DNA of 64,000 nt from Sinisalibacter aestuarii (GTDB lineage Bacteria > Pseudomonadota > Alphaproteobacteria > Rhodobacterales > Rhodobacteraceae): positions 1 to 64,000 of the forward strand of contig NZ_BROH01000005.1 in assembly GCF_027923545.1 (NCBI RefSeq), in the 5' to 3' direction. A program made the translations under genes and the position numbers. The notes beneath the pieces were generated by a model, which was not told where the DNA came from, did not search any database, and worked only from the letters and a program-made list of their open reading frames with translations. Of the stretch, positions 8,522-16,717 are shown one piece after another (within the stretch, counting starts at the first letter, position 1; every line of letters begins with the position of its first letter).

Positions 8522-8911
8522 CTAGCGTTGTGAAGATATTGCATTATAATGCATATATCCATGTTCAAGAATCGCCCTGATCTCCATCAATTCACCCTGC
8601 GCCCAATCCTGGCCGCACCTGCCCGCGCCCGGCAGGCCCGCCGCATCCAGGTGCTCGCCGGCGCGCGCCACGATGCGGGCCGCCGCCTCGTGGCGGCCCA
8701 TCGCCAGCTTCAGCCGCGCATTGGCAAGCTGGATGATCCCCTGAAGGAAGGCCCGCTCGCGCGAATTCGGGGCGGCGGCAAGCCAGACCGGCTCCCAGGC
8801 CTCATGCGCCTCCCAGAAGAACCCCTTTGCATAGAGCGCCCTGCCCTCGTCCAGCCCGGGACGGACCGGCGCGGTCGGGCGCGGGGTTTTGCCGGGGATA
8901 TGCGGGATCAC
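8522..8911 (-). CDS. DUF309 family protein
   Basis: A 129-residue helical protein with the DUF309 signature FFWEAHEAWEPVWLAA followed by ERAFLQGIIQLANARLK. The start is GTG at 8911, which overlaps the hydrolase TGA as GTGA and so is translationally coupled. It ends about 120 bp before boxC. The biochemical role of DUF309 is unknown to me. The last codons (YMHYNAI) overlap a perfect operator-like palindrome, so this 3' end doubles as regulatory DNA for boxC. Confidence 0.85.
   Translation of the reverse strand: MIPHIPGKTPRPTAPVRPGLDEGRALYAKGFFWEAHEAWEPVWLAAAPNSRERAFLQGIIQLANARLKLAMGRHEAAARIVARAGEHLDAAGLPGAGRCGQDWAQGELMEIRAILEHGYMHYNAISSQR
8540..8553. promoter_or_regulatory. Perfect BoxR-type operator inside the DUF309 3' end
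   Basis: TGCATTATAATGCA is an exact TGCA-N6-TGCA inverted repeat, embedded in the last codons of the DUF309 gene and about 142 bp upstream of boxC. Confidence 0.7.
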
Positions 8912-9720
8912 AGCTCCGGCTCCGCCGCCTCGATCCGTTCCAGCCGGGCGCAGAATTCGGCGATCGCGGCCAGCGTTTCCCCGGGCTTTTCCAGATGCGG
9001 CGCGTGATGCGCGCCCGCGATGATTGCGGTCTCCACCGGCGCATAGCTGCGGGTTTCCACCTCGCGGACCTGCGCCAGCGTGCCGTATTGGTCGGCCTCG
9101 CCCTGCACCACAAGGCAGGGAATGCGCCAATAGTCGATCACCTCGCCCACATTCCATGCCTTGAACCCCTCGGCGAGCCAGGCGTCATTCCAGCCGAAAA
9201 AGGCATTGTCGGGGTCGCGGTGATACTTCGCCATCCTGCCGCGCAACTCGGTTGTCACATAGGCGCGGCGAGCATCGGCGATCTCGGCGAGCCCCGTCTC
9301 TTCGGTGAAGAAATGCGGCGCGATCAGCACCAGCCCGCGCACCCTGTGGTCCGGGACCCGCCCGGCATATTCGGCGGCGATGGTCGCGCCGTCGGAATGG
9401 CCGAGCAGCACGCAGCGCCCGATGCCGAGGCCGTCGAGCACGTCAGGCAACACATCCACCGCCTCGCGGGTCATGTAATCGAGCGGGCGCGGCAGATCGG
9501 CAGGGTCGGACTGGCCGTAGCCGGCGCGGGAATAAGCCATCACGCCAAAGCCCGTCGCCTGCGCCAGCCGGGCCGGCACGTCGCGCCAGAGCGCCACGCA
9601 GCCCAGCCCTTCATGCAGCATCACCAGCGTGGGCGCCGCGCCGGGCGGCGGCCCCCAGCAGGCATAGTCCAGCCGCTTGCCGCCTGCCTCCAGCCTGCCC
9701 GTTGCGGCCCATTGCGCCAT
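8908..9720 (-). CDS. Alpha/beta hydrolase of the box operon
   Basis: A 270-residue alpha/beta hydrolase. The nucleophile elbow is GHSDGATIA, with HEGLG as the oxyanion region and GAHHAPHLEKPG carrying the catalytic His. ATG at 9720 overlaps the ligase stop (TGATG), and its own stop overlaps the DUF309 GTG, so three genes are coupled in series. A hydrolase of this type recurs in box clusters and may act on a lactone, ester or thioester side product. The specific substrate is unknown. Confidence 0.88.
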   Translation of the reverse strand: MAQWAATGRLEAGGKRLDYACWGPPPGAAPTLVMLHEGLGCVALWRDVPARLAQATGFGVMAYSRAGYGQSDPADLPRPLDYMTREAVDVLPDVLDGLGIGRCVLLGHSDGATIAAEYAGRVPDHRVRGLVLIAPHFFTEETGLAEIADARRAYVTTELRGRMAKYHRDPDNAFFGWNDAWLAEGFKAWNVGEVIDYWRIPCLVVQGEADQYGTLAQVREVETRSYAPVETAIIAGAHHAPHLEKPGETLAAIAEFCARLERIEAAEPEL

Positions 9721-11255
9721 CAGCCCGCCTCGCGCAGCTTGAAGCGCTGGATCTTGCCGGTGGCCGTTTTCGGCAGTTCCTCCACCACCTCGACCCAGCG
9801 GGGATATTTCCACATCCCGATCTTGTCCTTGACGAAGTCCTTCAATTCATCGGGCGTGGGCGCGGCGATGCCGTCTTTCAGCACGATGAAGGCCGCGGGC
9901 TTCACCAGATCCTTCTCATCGGCGCGCGCCACCACGGCGGCTTCCAGCACCGCCGGGTGTTCGACCAGCGCCTGCTCCACCTCGAAGGGGCTCACCCAGA
10001 TGCCGGAAACCTTGAACATGTCATCGGTGCGCCCGCAATAGACGTAGCGGCCCTCGGCGGTGCGCTCGTATTTGTCGCCGGTGCGCGTCCAATGGCCCTG
10101 AAAGGTGGATTGCGACTTGTGGCGGCGGTTCCAGTAGCCCTCGGCGGAGGACGGCCCGCGCACGAGCAATTCGCCCACCTCGCCTTCGGCCACGTCTTCG
10201 TCGTGCTCATCGACCAGCCGTACCTCATAGCCGGGCACCGCCACGCCGGAGGTGCCGTAATGGATATCGCCGGGCCGGTTGGAGAGGAAGATATGCAGCA
10301 TCTCGGTAGAGCCGACACCGTCGACGATCTCGGCCCGCCAGAGCCGTTCCCAGCGCTCGCCGATCTCGCGCGGTAGTGCCTCGCCCGCCGAGGTGCAGAG
10401 CCGGATATTGTGCACCGGCGCCGTGCCCGCCTTTTCCTGCTCTGCCACCAGCGCGGCATAGAGCGTCGGCACGCCGCAAAAGATCGTCGGCTTCTCCACG
10501 GCCATGATCCGGAACACGCTCTCAGGCGTCGGGCGGCCGGAATAGATCACCGTCGTCGCCCCCGCCGCCATCGGGAACGACATCGCGTTGCCCAGCCCGT
10601 AGGCGAAGAACATCTTGGCGACGGAAAACACCGTATCGTCTTCGCGAACACCGAGCACCTGCGCGCCGAAGGTTTCGGCGGTCGCGCGCAGCGAGCCGTG
10701 CACATGGCGCACCCCCTTGGGCGTGCCGGTGGAGCCGGAGGAATAGAGCCAGAACGCCAGTTCGTCCGAATGCGCCTCGGCGGCTTCGATGGCGGGGGCG
10801 TCCTTGACGAAGGTGGTGTAGCTCTCGGTGCCCTCGGGCGCGCCGCCGATCACCAGCACGGCGCGCAGGAAGCGGTTGCCGTCGATCGCCGGTTTCACCA
10901 CCCCCCAGAGCTGTTCGGACACGACGAGGATCGAGGCGCGGCTGTCGTTCAGGATCGCCTCGTAGACCTGGCCCGACAGGAGCGTGTTCAGCGGCACCGG
11001 AATCGCCCCGGCCTTGAGCGCGCCCCAGAACACCACCGGAAATTCGATCTGGTCACGCACGATCATCGCCACCCGCTCTTCGCGGCGCACGCCGTGGCGC
11101 TGCAGGGCCCCGGCAAAGCGCGCCGTTTCCCCGGCAAGCTGGCCATAGGTGATCGCGCGTTTCTCGCCATCGGCCTCGCGAAAGGCAGTCTTGCCGGCGC
11201 GGCCCTCTTCGAGATGCCGGTCGACAAACCAGATCGCGGCGTTTTCGTTGTCCAT
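9720..11255 (-). CDS. bclA: Benzoate-CoA ligase
   Basis: A 511-residue adenylate-forming enzyme that activates benzoate to benzoyl-CoA with ATP, the entry step of the box pathway. Visible motifs are YSSGSTGTPKGVRH (A3), a GVGSTEMLHIF block, TGDKYERTAEGRYVYCGRTDDMFKVSG and the C-terminal PKTATGKIQRFKLR lysine motif. Length and sequence fit the benzoate/2-aminobenzoate ligase group better than generic acyl-CoA synthetases. The SD is AGGGAGGACAAG. It follows the DUF4863 gene by about 60 bp. Confidence 0.93.
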   Translation of the reverse strand: MDNENAAIWFVDRHLEEGRAGKTAFREADGEKRAITYGQLAGETARFAGALQRHGVRREERVAMIVRDQIEFPVVFWGALKAGAIPVPLNTLLSGQVYEAILNDSRASILVVSEQLWGVVKPAIDGNRFLRAVLVIGGAPEGTESYTTFVKDAPAIEAAEAHSDELAFWLYSSGSTGTPKGVRHVHGSLRATAETFGAQVLGVREDDTVFSVAKMFFAYGLGNAMSFPMAAGATTVIYSGRPTPESVFRIMAVEKPTIFCGVPTLYAALVAEQEKAGTAPVHNIRLCTSAGEALPREIGERWERLWRAEIVDGVGSTEMLHIFLSNRPGDIHYGTSGVAVPGYEVRLVDEHDEDVAEGEVGELLVRGPSSAEGYWNRRHKSQSTFQGHWTRTGDKYERTAEGRYVYCGRTDDMFKVSGIWVSPFEVEQALVEHPAVLEAAVVARADEKDLVKPAAFIVLKDGIAAPTPDELKDFVKDKIGMWKYPRWVEVVEELPKTATGKIQRFKLREAG

Positions 11256-11314
11256 CTTGTCCTCCCTGACCGGGCCGCTGGTCTGTGCCTGCGTGTCCCG
11301 TTGTGATGGCCGGG

Positions 11315-11782
11315 CTAGCGCCCGGTAAATTCGATTGCACCCTCCGGAAGCAGGTAGACCACATAGGCATCGCCGCCCGAGACGGTCGGGTGATGGTCGG
11401 AGCCGGGCGGGTAGACATACCAGCCGGGCGCGAAGGCATCGAAATGCGGGGCACCCTCGATCGGGATCACAGCGCCAATCTCGCCTTCGGGGTGCAGATG
11501 ATGGGGGCCTTTGACCTCTTTCATCCGCACCACATCGACGGAGAAATGCCCGGTGGCCCCGCCGGGCTTGATCGCGCGGCCAAACTTGATGCCGCCCGCC
11601 TCGCGGCTCATCAGCCAGCCCTCGCGCTCGCCCTCGGCGCAGAGCCGGGCAAGCTCCTGAAACTCCGCCCCATCGGCGGGATATTCGGCATTGAGAAACG
11701 CGGCCATGTCGTCATCGAGCGGCACGCCCTCAAGGCGCGCGGCGATGCCCGACAGGAGCATCGAAAAGGCTTCGGCGGACAT
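11315..11782 (-). CDS. DUF4863 / 4-hydroxylaminobenzoate lyase-like cupin protein
   Basis: A 155-residue protein with a C-terminal cupin-like half (HHLHPEGEIGAVIP, then PGSDHHPTVSGGDAYVVYLLPEG). Its His residues could bind a metal. It resembles DUF4863 proteins, a family that includes 4-hydroxylaminobenzoate lyase; that assignment is from memory. First gene of the ligase transcript, with SD AGGGAGGAGAC and two operator-like palindromes within 100 bp upstream. A role in handling a benzoate derivative or box intermediate is likely but unproven. Confidence 0.75.
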   Translation of the reverse strand: MSAEAFSMLLSGIAARLEGVPLDDDMAAFLNAEYPADGAEFQELARLCAEGEREGWLMSREAGGIKFGRAIKPGGATGHFSVDVVRMKEVKGPHHLHPEGEIGAVIPIEGAPHFDAFAPGWYVYPPGSDHHPTVSGGDAYVVYLLPEGAIEFTGR

Positions 11783-11814
11783 GTCTCCTCCCTGTCGCGC
11801 GGCGAGTCGTCTTA

Positions 11815-11828
11815 TGCTTTATAGTGCA
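11815..11828. promoter_or_regulatory. Putative BoxR operator, DUF4863-ligase promoter site 1
   Basis: TGCTTTATAGTGCA is one outer base from TGCA-N6-TGCA and lies 33 bp upstream of the DUF4863 start. Confidence 0.6.
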
Positions 11829-11865
11829 CATACGACGCGATGACGCAACCGGAATTCCAGCGATG

Positions 11866-11879
11866 TGCATTTTTCTGCA
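11866..11879. promoter_or_regulatory. Perfect TGCA-N6-TGCA, DUF4863-ligase promoter site 2
   Basis: TGCATTTTTCTGCA has both half-sites perfect with a 6-bp spacer and lies 84 bp upstream of the DUF4863 start. Confidence 0.6.
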
Positions 11880-11897
11880 CACCACCAGGAGAAGTCG

Positions 11898-13490
11898 TCA
11901 GATGCCGGTGATTTCCGCCAGATCGGCCTCGGCCCTTGCCGCCTGCCGCGCCACCAGCGCGGCAACACGGGCGATGCGTGCCGGATCGGGGTGGTGATCG
12001 GCGGCGGCGGCAATCCGGGTCCAGACCGCCTGTTCCAGCACCCGGGCGGTGAGCCGCAGGAACGGCATGGCGACAGGGCCGGGATCGGCCCCCGCCTCCA
12101 GATGCGCGCGCGCCGCCTGCCAGGCGGCATAGGCGCGCGCAAGGCCGGGGCTTTGCGCACAGCCCTCCACGAAGCGGGCGAAGGCATCGAAGGCCGCGCC
12201 GTTTTCCAGCCGGATCAGCCGCCCGGCCAGCGCCATGGCGTGAATGCCGTTGGTGCCCTCGTAGATGGCGATGATCCGCGCATCGCGGTAGATCTGACTC
12301 AGCCGGTATTCCTCAAGATAGCCGTAGCCGCCCAGCACCTGCATGGCGGTCTCGGCGGCGCGGATGCCCGCTTCGGAGCAATGCGCCTTGATCACCGGGG
12401 TGAGGAACTCCACCAGCCAGGGATCGTCGCCCGTCTCCAGCGTCACCAGTGCAAGATGGGTCATCGCCCGCCCGCCCAGTGCCGCGGCATCAATCTCGTC
12501 GAGCATCCGGCGCACATCGCCGTGCCGGTCGATGCTCACCGGCCCGTCCGACCCACGCCCCTGCACCCGCTCGGCGGCATAGGCGCTGGCAATGTCATGG
12601 GCACGGGCGGCATGGGCCACGCCCTGCAGCGCCACGTCAATCCGGGCGTGGTTCATCAGCGTGAACATCGCCTTCAGCCCCTCGCCCTCGGCGCCGATCA
12701 ACTCGCCTTCGGCGCCGTCGAAAGCAAGTTGGCAGGTAGGCTGGGCGTGCAGGCCCATCTTTTCCTCGATCCGCGTCACCCGGATCGGGTTGCGGCTGCC
12801 ATCGGCCAGTTCGGAGGTGCAGGCGAAGAGCGACAGCCCTTTCACGCCCTCCTCCGCCGCGCCGGTGCGGGCAAGGACGAGGTGCAAAATCCGCTCCGAC
12901 AAATCCTGATCGCCACCGGAGATGAAGATTTTCTCGCCCGAGATTTTCCACCCCGCGCCGTCCCGCGCCGCCCGCGTGCGCACACGCCCGAGGTCGGAGC
13001 CCGCGCCCGGCTCGGTCAGGCACATCGTGCCAAGCCAGCGGCCTTCCGCCATCGGCGGGATGAAGCGGGCTTTCTGGTCGTCGCTGGCATAGGCCATGAG
13101 CGTGCGGATCGCGCCGGGGGTGAGGTTCACCAGCATGTTGAACGCCTGGCTCGCGCCGGTCTCGATCTCCGACACCACCGCGCCGACCACGCCGCCAAGC
13201 CCCTGCCCGCCAAACGCCTCCGGCGCGGTCAGCCCCGGCCAGCCCTGGTCGACGAAGGCGTCGAACGCCGCCTTGTAGCCCGCCGGCAGGCGCACCCGGC
13301 CCTGTTCCAGCCGGGCGCCTTCGCGGTCGCCCGGCTCGTCGATGGGGGCGATCACCCCCTCTGCGAAGGCCGCGAAATGGCCGGCAAGCTCGGCCACCAG
13401 TTCGCCGTCATACTCCGCCAGCCGGGGCGCCCCCGCGACATGGGTGAGCGAAAACAGGATGTCATCGACGGGGGCGGCGAAGGGCTTCAT
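11898..13490 (-). CDS. Acyl-CoA dehydrogenase (CouN-like by context)
   Basis: A 530-residue FAD-dependent acyl-CoA dehydrogenase. Visible blocks are MCLTEPGAGSDLG and KISGEKIFISGGD at mid-length, MQVLGGYGYLEEY, and YEGTNGIHAM near the expected catalytic base region. ATG at 13490 overlaps the amidohydrolase stop (ATGA), so it is the last gene of the five-gene operon. By analogy with CouN of Rhodococcus jostii it would oxidise dihydro-(hydroxy)cinnamoyl-CoA to the enoyl-CoA. The enzyme class is firm; the substrate is inferred. Confidence 0.88.
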   Translation of the reverse strand: MKPFAAPVDDILFSLTHVAGAPRLAEYDGELVAELAGHFAAFAEGVIAPIDEPGDREGARLEQGRVRLPAGYKAAFDAFVDQGWPGLTAPEAFGGQGLGGVVGAVVSEIETGASQAFNMLVNLTPGAIRTLMAYASDDQKARFIPPMAEGRWLGTMCLTEPGAGSDLGRVRTRAARDGAGWKISGEKIFISGGDQDLSERILHLVLARTGAAEEGVKGLSLFACTSELADGSRNPIRVTRIEEKMGLHAQPTCQLAFDGAEGELIGAEGEGLKAMFTLMNHARIDVALQGVAHAARAHDIASAYAAERVQGRGSDGPVSIDRHGDVRRMLDEIDAAALGGRAMTHLALVTLETGDDPWLVEFLTPVIKAHCSEAGIRAAETAMQVLGGYGYLEEYRLSQIYRDARIIAIYEGTNGIHAMALAGRLIRLENGAAFDAFARFVEGCAQSPGLARAYAAWQAARAHLEAGADPGPVAMPFLRLTARVLEQAVWTRIAAAADHHPDPARIARVAALVARQAARAEADLAEITGI

Positions 13491-14362
13491 TCAACAAACC
13501 CCAGCAGCTTCGCCGCGTTGTTTTTCAGGATATCGGGGCGGATCTCGTCCTTGATGTCGATCTGCTCGAAGGCTGCCAGCCATTTCTCCGGGCTGATCAT
13601 CGGCCAGTCGGAGCCGAACAGCACCTTCTTCTTCAACAGCGAATTGGCATATTTCACCAGGATCGGCGGAAAGTATTTCGGGCTCCATCCCGACAGGTCG
13701 ATATAGACGTTGGGCTTATGCGTCGCCACGCTCAGCGCCTCCTCCTGCCACGGAAAGGAGGGATGGGCGAGGATGATCTTCAGATCGGGAAAGTCGACCG
13801 CGATATCGTCCATATACATCGGGTTGGAATATTTCAGCCGCATCCCGTTGCCGCCCGGCATCCCCGACCCGACCCCGGTTTGCCCGGTATGGAACAGCGC
13901 CACCGCGCCTTCGTCCTGGATCGCCTCGTAGAGCGGATAGGCCATCCGGTCGTTCGGGTAGAAGCCCTGCATCGTCGGGTGGAACTTGAAGCCTTTGATG
14001 CCGAAGTCACGCACCAGCCGCCGCGCCTCGCGCACGCCCATCTTGCCCTTCCACGGGTCGATCGAGGCGAAGGGGATCAGCACATCGTCATTCTCGGCGG
14101 CAAGCTCCGCCACTTCCTCGTTCTTGTAGCGCCGGTAGCCGGTCTCGCGCTCGGCGTCGACGGGGAAGATCACCGCCGCGATATTCTGCTCGCGGTAATG
14201 CTGGGCGGTTTGCGGCACCGTGGGCGGATGCTCCCAGGGGGCGCCGAAATACTTTGCCATCGTCGATTGCAGATCGTCATAGCCGTCATCGGCATGGCAG
14301 CCGCAGGGCTCTTCGGCGTGGGTGTGAATGTCGATCGCGCGGACCTTGGCGATATCAACCAT
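13487..14362 (-). CDS. Amidohydrolase-2 family metal-dependent hydrolase (CouO-like)
   Basis: A 291-residue TIM-barrel hydrolase with the metal-binding ladder DIHTHAEE (HxH), FKFHPTMQGFYP, LFHTGQTG, LAHPSFPW and GSDWPM. ATG at 14362 with SD GAGGGAGACGTTC is preferred over an upstream in-frame start. It lies between an aryl-CoA ligase and an acyl-CoA dehydrogenase. In the Rhodococcus cou pathway such an enzyme (CouO) hydrolyses the beta-ketoacyl-CoA to the benzoate plus acetyl-CoA. That role is inferred here; an amidohydrolase of the orotate/carboxymuconate type is the alternative. Confidence 0.82.
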   Translation of the reverse strand: MVDIAKVRAIDIHTHAEEPCGCHADDGYDDLQSTMAKYFGAPWEHPPTVPQTAQHYREQNIAAVIFPVDAERETGYRRYKNEEVAELAAENDDVLIPFASIDPWKGKMGVREARRLVRDFGIKGFKFHPTMQGFYPNDRMAYPLYEAIQDEGAVALFHTGQTGVGSGMPGGNGMRLKYSNPMYMDDIAVDFPDLKIILAHPSFPWQEEALSVATHKPNVYIDLSGWSPKYFPPILVKYANSLLKKKVLFGSDWPMISPEKWLAAFEQIDIKDEIRPDILKNNAAKLLGFVE

Positions 14363-14409
14363 GAACGTCTCCCTCGGGAATAGGCGCGCCCGCAACCGGG
14401 CGGGCGGGG

Positions 14410-16227
14410 TCAGATTGTGATGGTGGCCGGATCGGCATCGTCATAGAGCCGGTCGAGCAGGGCTTTGCGGCGGTCGAGCACCTTGCGATAATTGAGGTTG
14501 CCCTTGGCCGTCATCTCACCCGCGCCCATGTCGGGCGGCTCGGCCAGCACCAGCGCCCGGCCCACATGGCTGGACGAACCCGACACTTCGCGCGCCCGCT
14601 CGGCAAGGCGGCGGGCGATCTCGCCCTTGAGCATGCGGCAGCTCAGCGCTCCGTCGAGGTTTTCGGGGCTGAAGCCCTCCTTCTCGATCTCGGCCATGTT
14701 CGGAAAGATCAGGATGCCGATCTGCCGGCGGTCGGCGCCGGTCACCACGATATCCTGCGCCAGCGGGCCGATCTGGACGAGCATATCGAGCCGGAGCTGC
14801 GCGGCGCGCACCCAGGTGCCGGTGAGCAGCTTGAAATCCTCGCTGATCCGGCCATCGAATTTAAGCCCCATCCCGGGCTGGCCGGGGACGACGAATTTCA
14901 TCGCGTCACCAGTGCGGAAGAAGCCCTCCTCGTCGAACGCCTCGGCGGTCTTTTCCGCATCGTTGAGATAGCCGGTGAACAGGTTCGGCCCGCGTGCGCG
15001 CACCTCGTAGCGGTCGGGATCGTCCTCGCCGGGGATGAGCTTGATCTCGGTCCCGGTCATCGGCACGCCGACAATGCCGGAGCGGTCGGTCGGCTGGTGC
15101 TGGATGAGCGTGGCGGGGGCCGTTTCGGTCAGGCCCCAGGACGAATTCATCAGCGGCACAGCGCCCCGCACCTCGCGCGCCAGCGCCTCCAGCCCCTGCC
15201 AGACATCCTGCGGCAGCGAGGCGCCGGCGTAGAAGATCATGTCGAGTTCCTTGAAGTAGGTCCGGCGCAGCGCCTCGTCCTTCTTCAGCGCGTCGAGCAC
15301 CTGCGCAAAGCCCACCGGCACGTTGAAGCTTGCCGTGGGCGAGACCATCGACAGGTTTTCCAGCGTGCGGTTGATCAGCGCCGGCACCGGCTTGCCATCG
15401 TCGATATAGAGCGTGCCGCCATTGGCGAGCACGATATTGAAATTATGCGACCCGCCAAAGACGTGGTTCCACGGCAGCCAGTCCACCAGCACCGGCGGCC
15501 GGTCGGTGAGGAAGGGCAGCGCATCGGCGATCTGGGCCTGGTTGGCGCACATCATCCGATGGGTGGTGGGCACGCCCTTGGGCGCCGAGGTGGAGCCGGA
15601 GGTCAGCAGGATCTTGACCACACTGTCGGGCCCCACCTTCGCATGGGCCGCGTCGACATCCACCGTGGCGTCGCCCCTGAGAAGCTCGGCAAAGGGCGTG
15701 ACGGAAGCGTTCTTGCCGGGGCGCGAGGCGACCAGTTCGATCCCGTCGAGCGCCTCAAGCGCGAGCGCCTCGGCATATTGGTCGGCATCGACCACATAGG
15801 CCATCTTCGGCCGGGTCAGCTCGATCGCGTGGCGCAGACGGCCATGCGCGCCGTGGATCAGCGCATATTGCTCGGCCACCGGCACCACCGGCACGCCGAC
15901 ATATTGCCCGGCAAGCGCGAGCAAAGCGTGATCCACCCCGTTGCCCGACATCACCAGCACCGGCGTCTCTTCCCCAAGCCCGCGCGCCACCAGCGCCTGA
16001 CCGATGGCGCGGACCTGTTCCAGCGCCTGGCCATAGCTCACCTCGTGCCAGCCCGCACCGTAGCGTTCGGCGAGGAAGGTGCGCAGCGGTGCCTCGTCGG
16101 CCCAGCGATGCAGCCATTCGCCGGTGGTCGCGGCAACGGGGCTCATCTCATGGCCCGAGGTGTACAGCAGGCTGCCATCGGCGCGGGGCGTGAGCCGGGC
16201 GCTATGGGGGCGATATTTCTGGTCCAT
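14410..16227 (-). CDS. Hydroxycinnamate/feruloyl-CoA synthetase-like AMP-forming ligase
   Basis: A 605-residue adenylating ligase of the feruloyl-CoA synthase group. It shows ILLTSGSTSAPKGVPTTH (A3), DWLPWNHVFGGSHNFN, MNSSWGLTETAPA, FFRTGDAMKF and a C-terminal AKGNLNYRK lysine motif. ATG at 16227 overlaps the MarR stop (TGATG). The product should be an aryl-propenoyl-CoA such as cinnamoyl-, coumaroyl- or feruloyl-CoA. Neither a hydroxyl nor a methoxy preference can be read from sequence. Confidence 0.85.
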   Translation of the reverse strand: MDQKYRPHSARLTPRADGSLLYTSGHEMSPVAATTGEWLHRWADEAPLRTFLAERYGAGWHEVSYGQALEQVRAIGQALVARGLGEETPVLVMSGNGVDHALLALAGQYVGVPVVPVAEQYALIHGAHGRLRHAIELTRPKMAYVVDADQYAEALALEALDGIELVASRPGKNASVTPFAELLRGDATVDVDAAHAKVGPDSVVKILLTSGSTSAPKGVPTTHRMMCANQAQIADALPFLTDRPPVLVDWLPWNHVFGGSHNFNIVLANGGTLYIDDGKPVPALINRTLENLSMVSPTASFNVPVGFAQVLDALKKDEALRRTYFKELDMIFYAGASLPQDVWQGLEALAREVRGAVPLMNSSWGLTETAPATLIQHQPTDRSGIVGVPMTGTEIKLIPGEDDPDRYEVRARGPNLFTGYLNDAEKTAEAFDEEGFFRTGDAMKFVVPGQPGMGLKFDGRISEDFKLLTGTWVRAAQLRLDMLVQIGPLAQDIVVTGADRRQIGILIFPNMAEIEKEGFSPENLDGALSCRMLKGEIARRLAERAREVSGSSSHVGRALVLAEPPDMGAGEMTAKGNLNYRKVLDRRKALLDRLYDDADPATITI

Positions 16228-16712
16228 CAAGATCTCCCTCCCGATGCTTCGATCCGCTTCAGCGTGGCGATAAGCGCCGCCTCCTCCTCGGCGGTGAGCT
16301 TACCCATGATCCCGTTTTCATGCTGGTGCACGGCCCGCGTGGCCCGCGCCAGCAATTGCGCCCCCTCCGAGGTGATGTGCAGCGCATAGGTGCGCCGGTC
16401 GGTCGGCACGCGGTCGCGGGTGATCAGGCCGCGCGTTTCCAGCTCGTCGACGATCACCACGAGGTTGGGCCGCTCCACCGCCATCGCCTGCGCCAGTTGC
16501 GACTGGCTGAGGCCGGGATTGTCGGCCACCAGCGTGAGCGCCGTGAAGGTCATCATCCGCAGCTCGAACGGCTCCAGCGTGCGGGCCAGATCGGCGCGGA
16601 TCACCATGAAGGCGCGCTTCATCGAATAGCCGATCAGCCCGCGCAGCGTGGCGTCGGACACGCTTTCGGGCTGGATCGGCGCGGTGCCGTGGGGGGCGGA
16701 ATCTTCAGCCAT
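16227..16712 (-). CDS. MarR family regulator (CouR-like)
   Basis: A 161-residue winged-helix MarR protein. The recognition region is LSQSQLAQAMAVERPNLVVIVDELETRGLI, followed by the wing RDRVPTDRRTYALHIT. ATG at 16712 (upstream AGGTGA) is preferred; a GTG at 16721 that overlaps the hydratase stop is possible. It is embedded in a phenylpropanoid operon, as CouR is. CouR proteins are repressors released by p-coumaroyl-CoA; the same is likely here. Palindromes near 17525 and 20998 are candidate targets. Confidence 0.85.
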   Translation of the reverse strand: MAEDSAPHGTAPIQPESVSDATLRGLIGYSMKRAFMVIRADLARTLEPFELRMMTFTALTLVADNPGLSQSQLAQAMAVERPNLVVIVDELETRGLITRDRVPTDRRTYALHITSEGAQLLARATRAVHQHENGIMGKLTAEEEAALIATLKRIEASGGRS

Positions 16713-16717
16713 GACAG

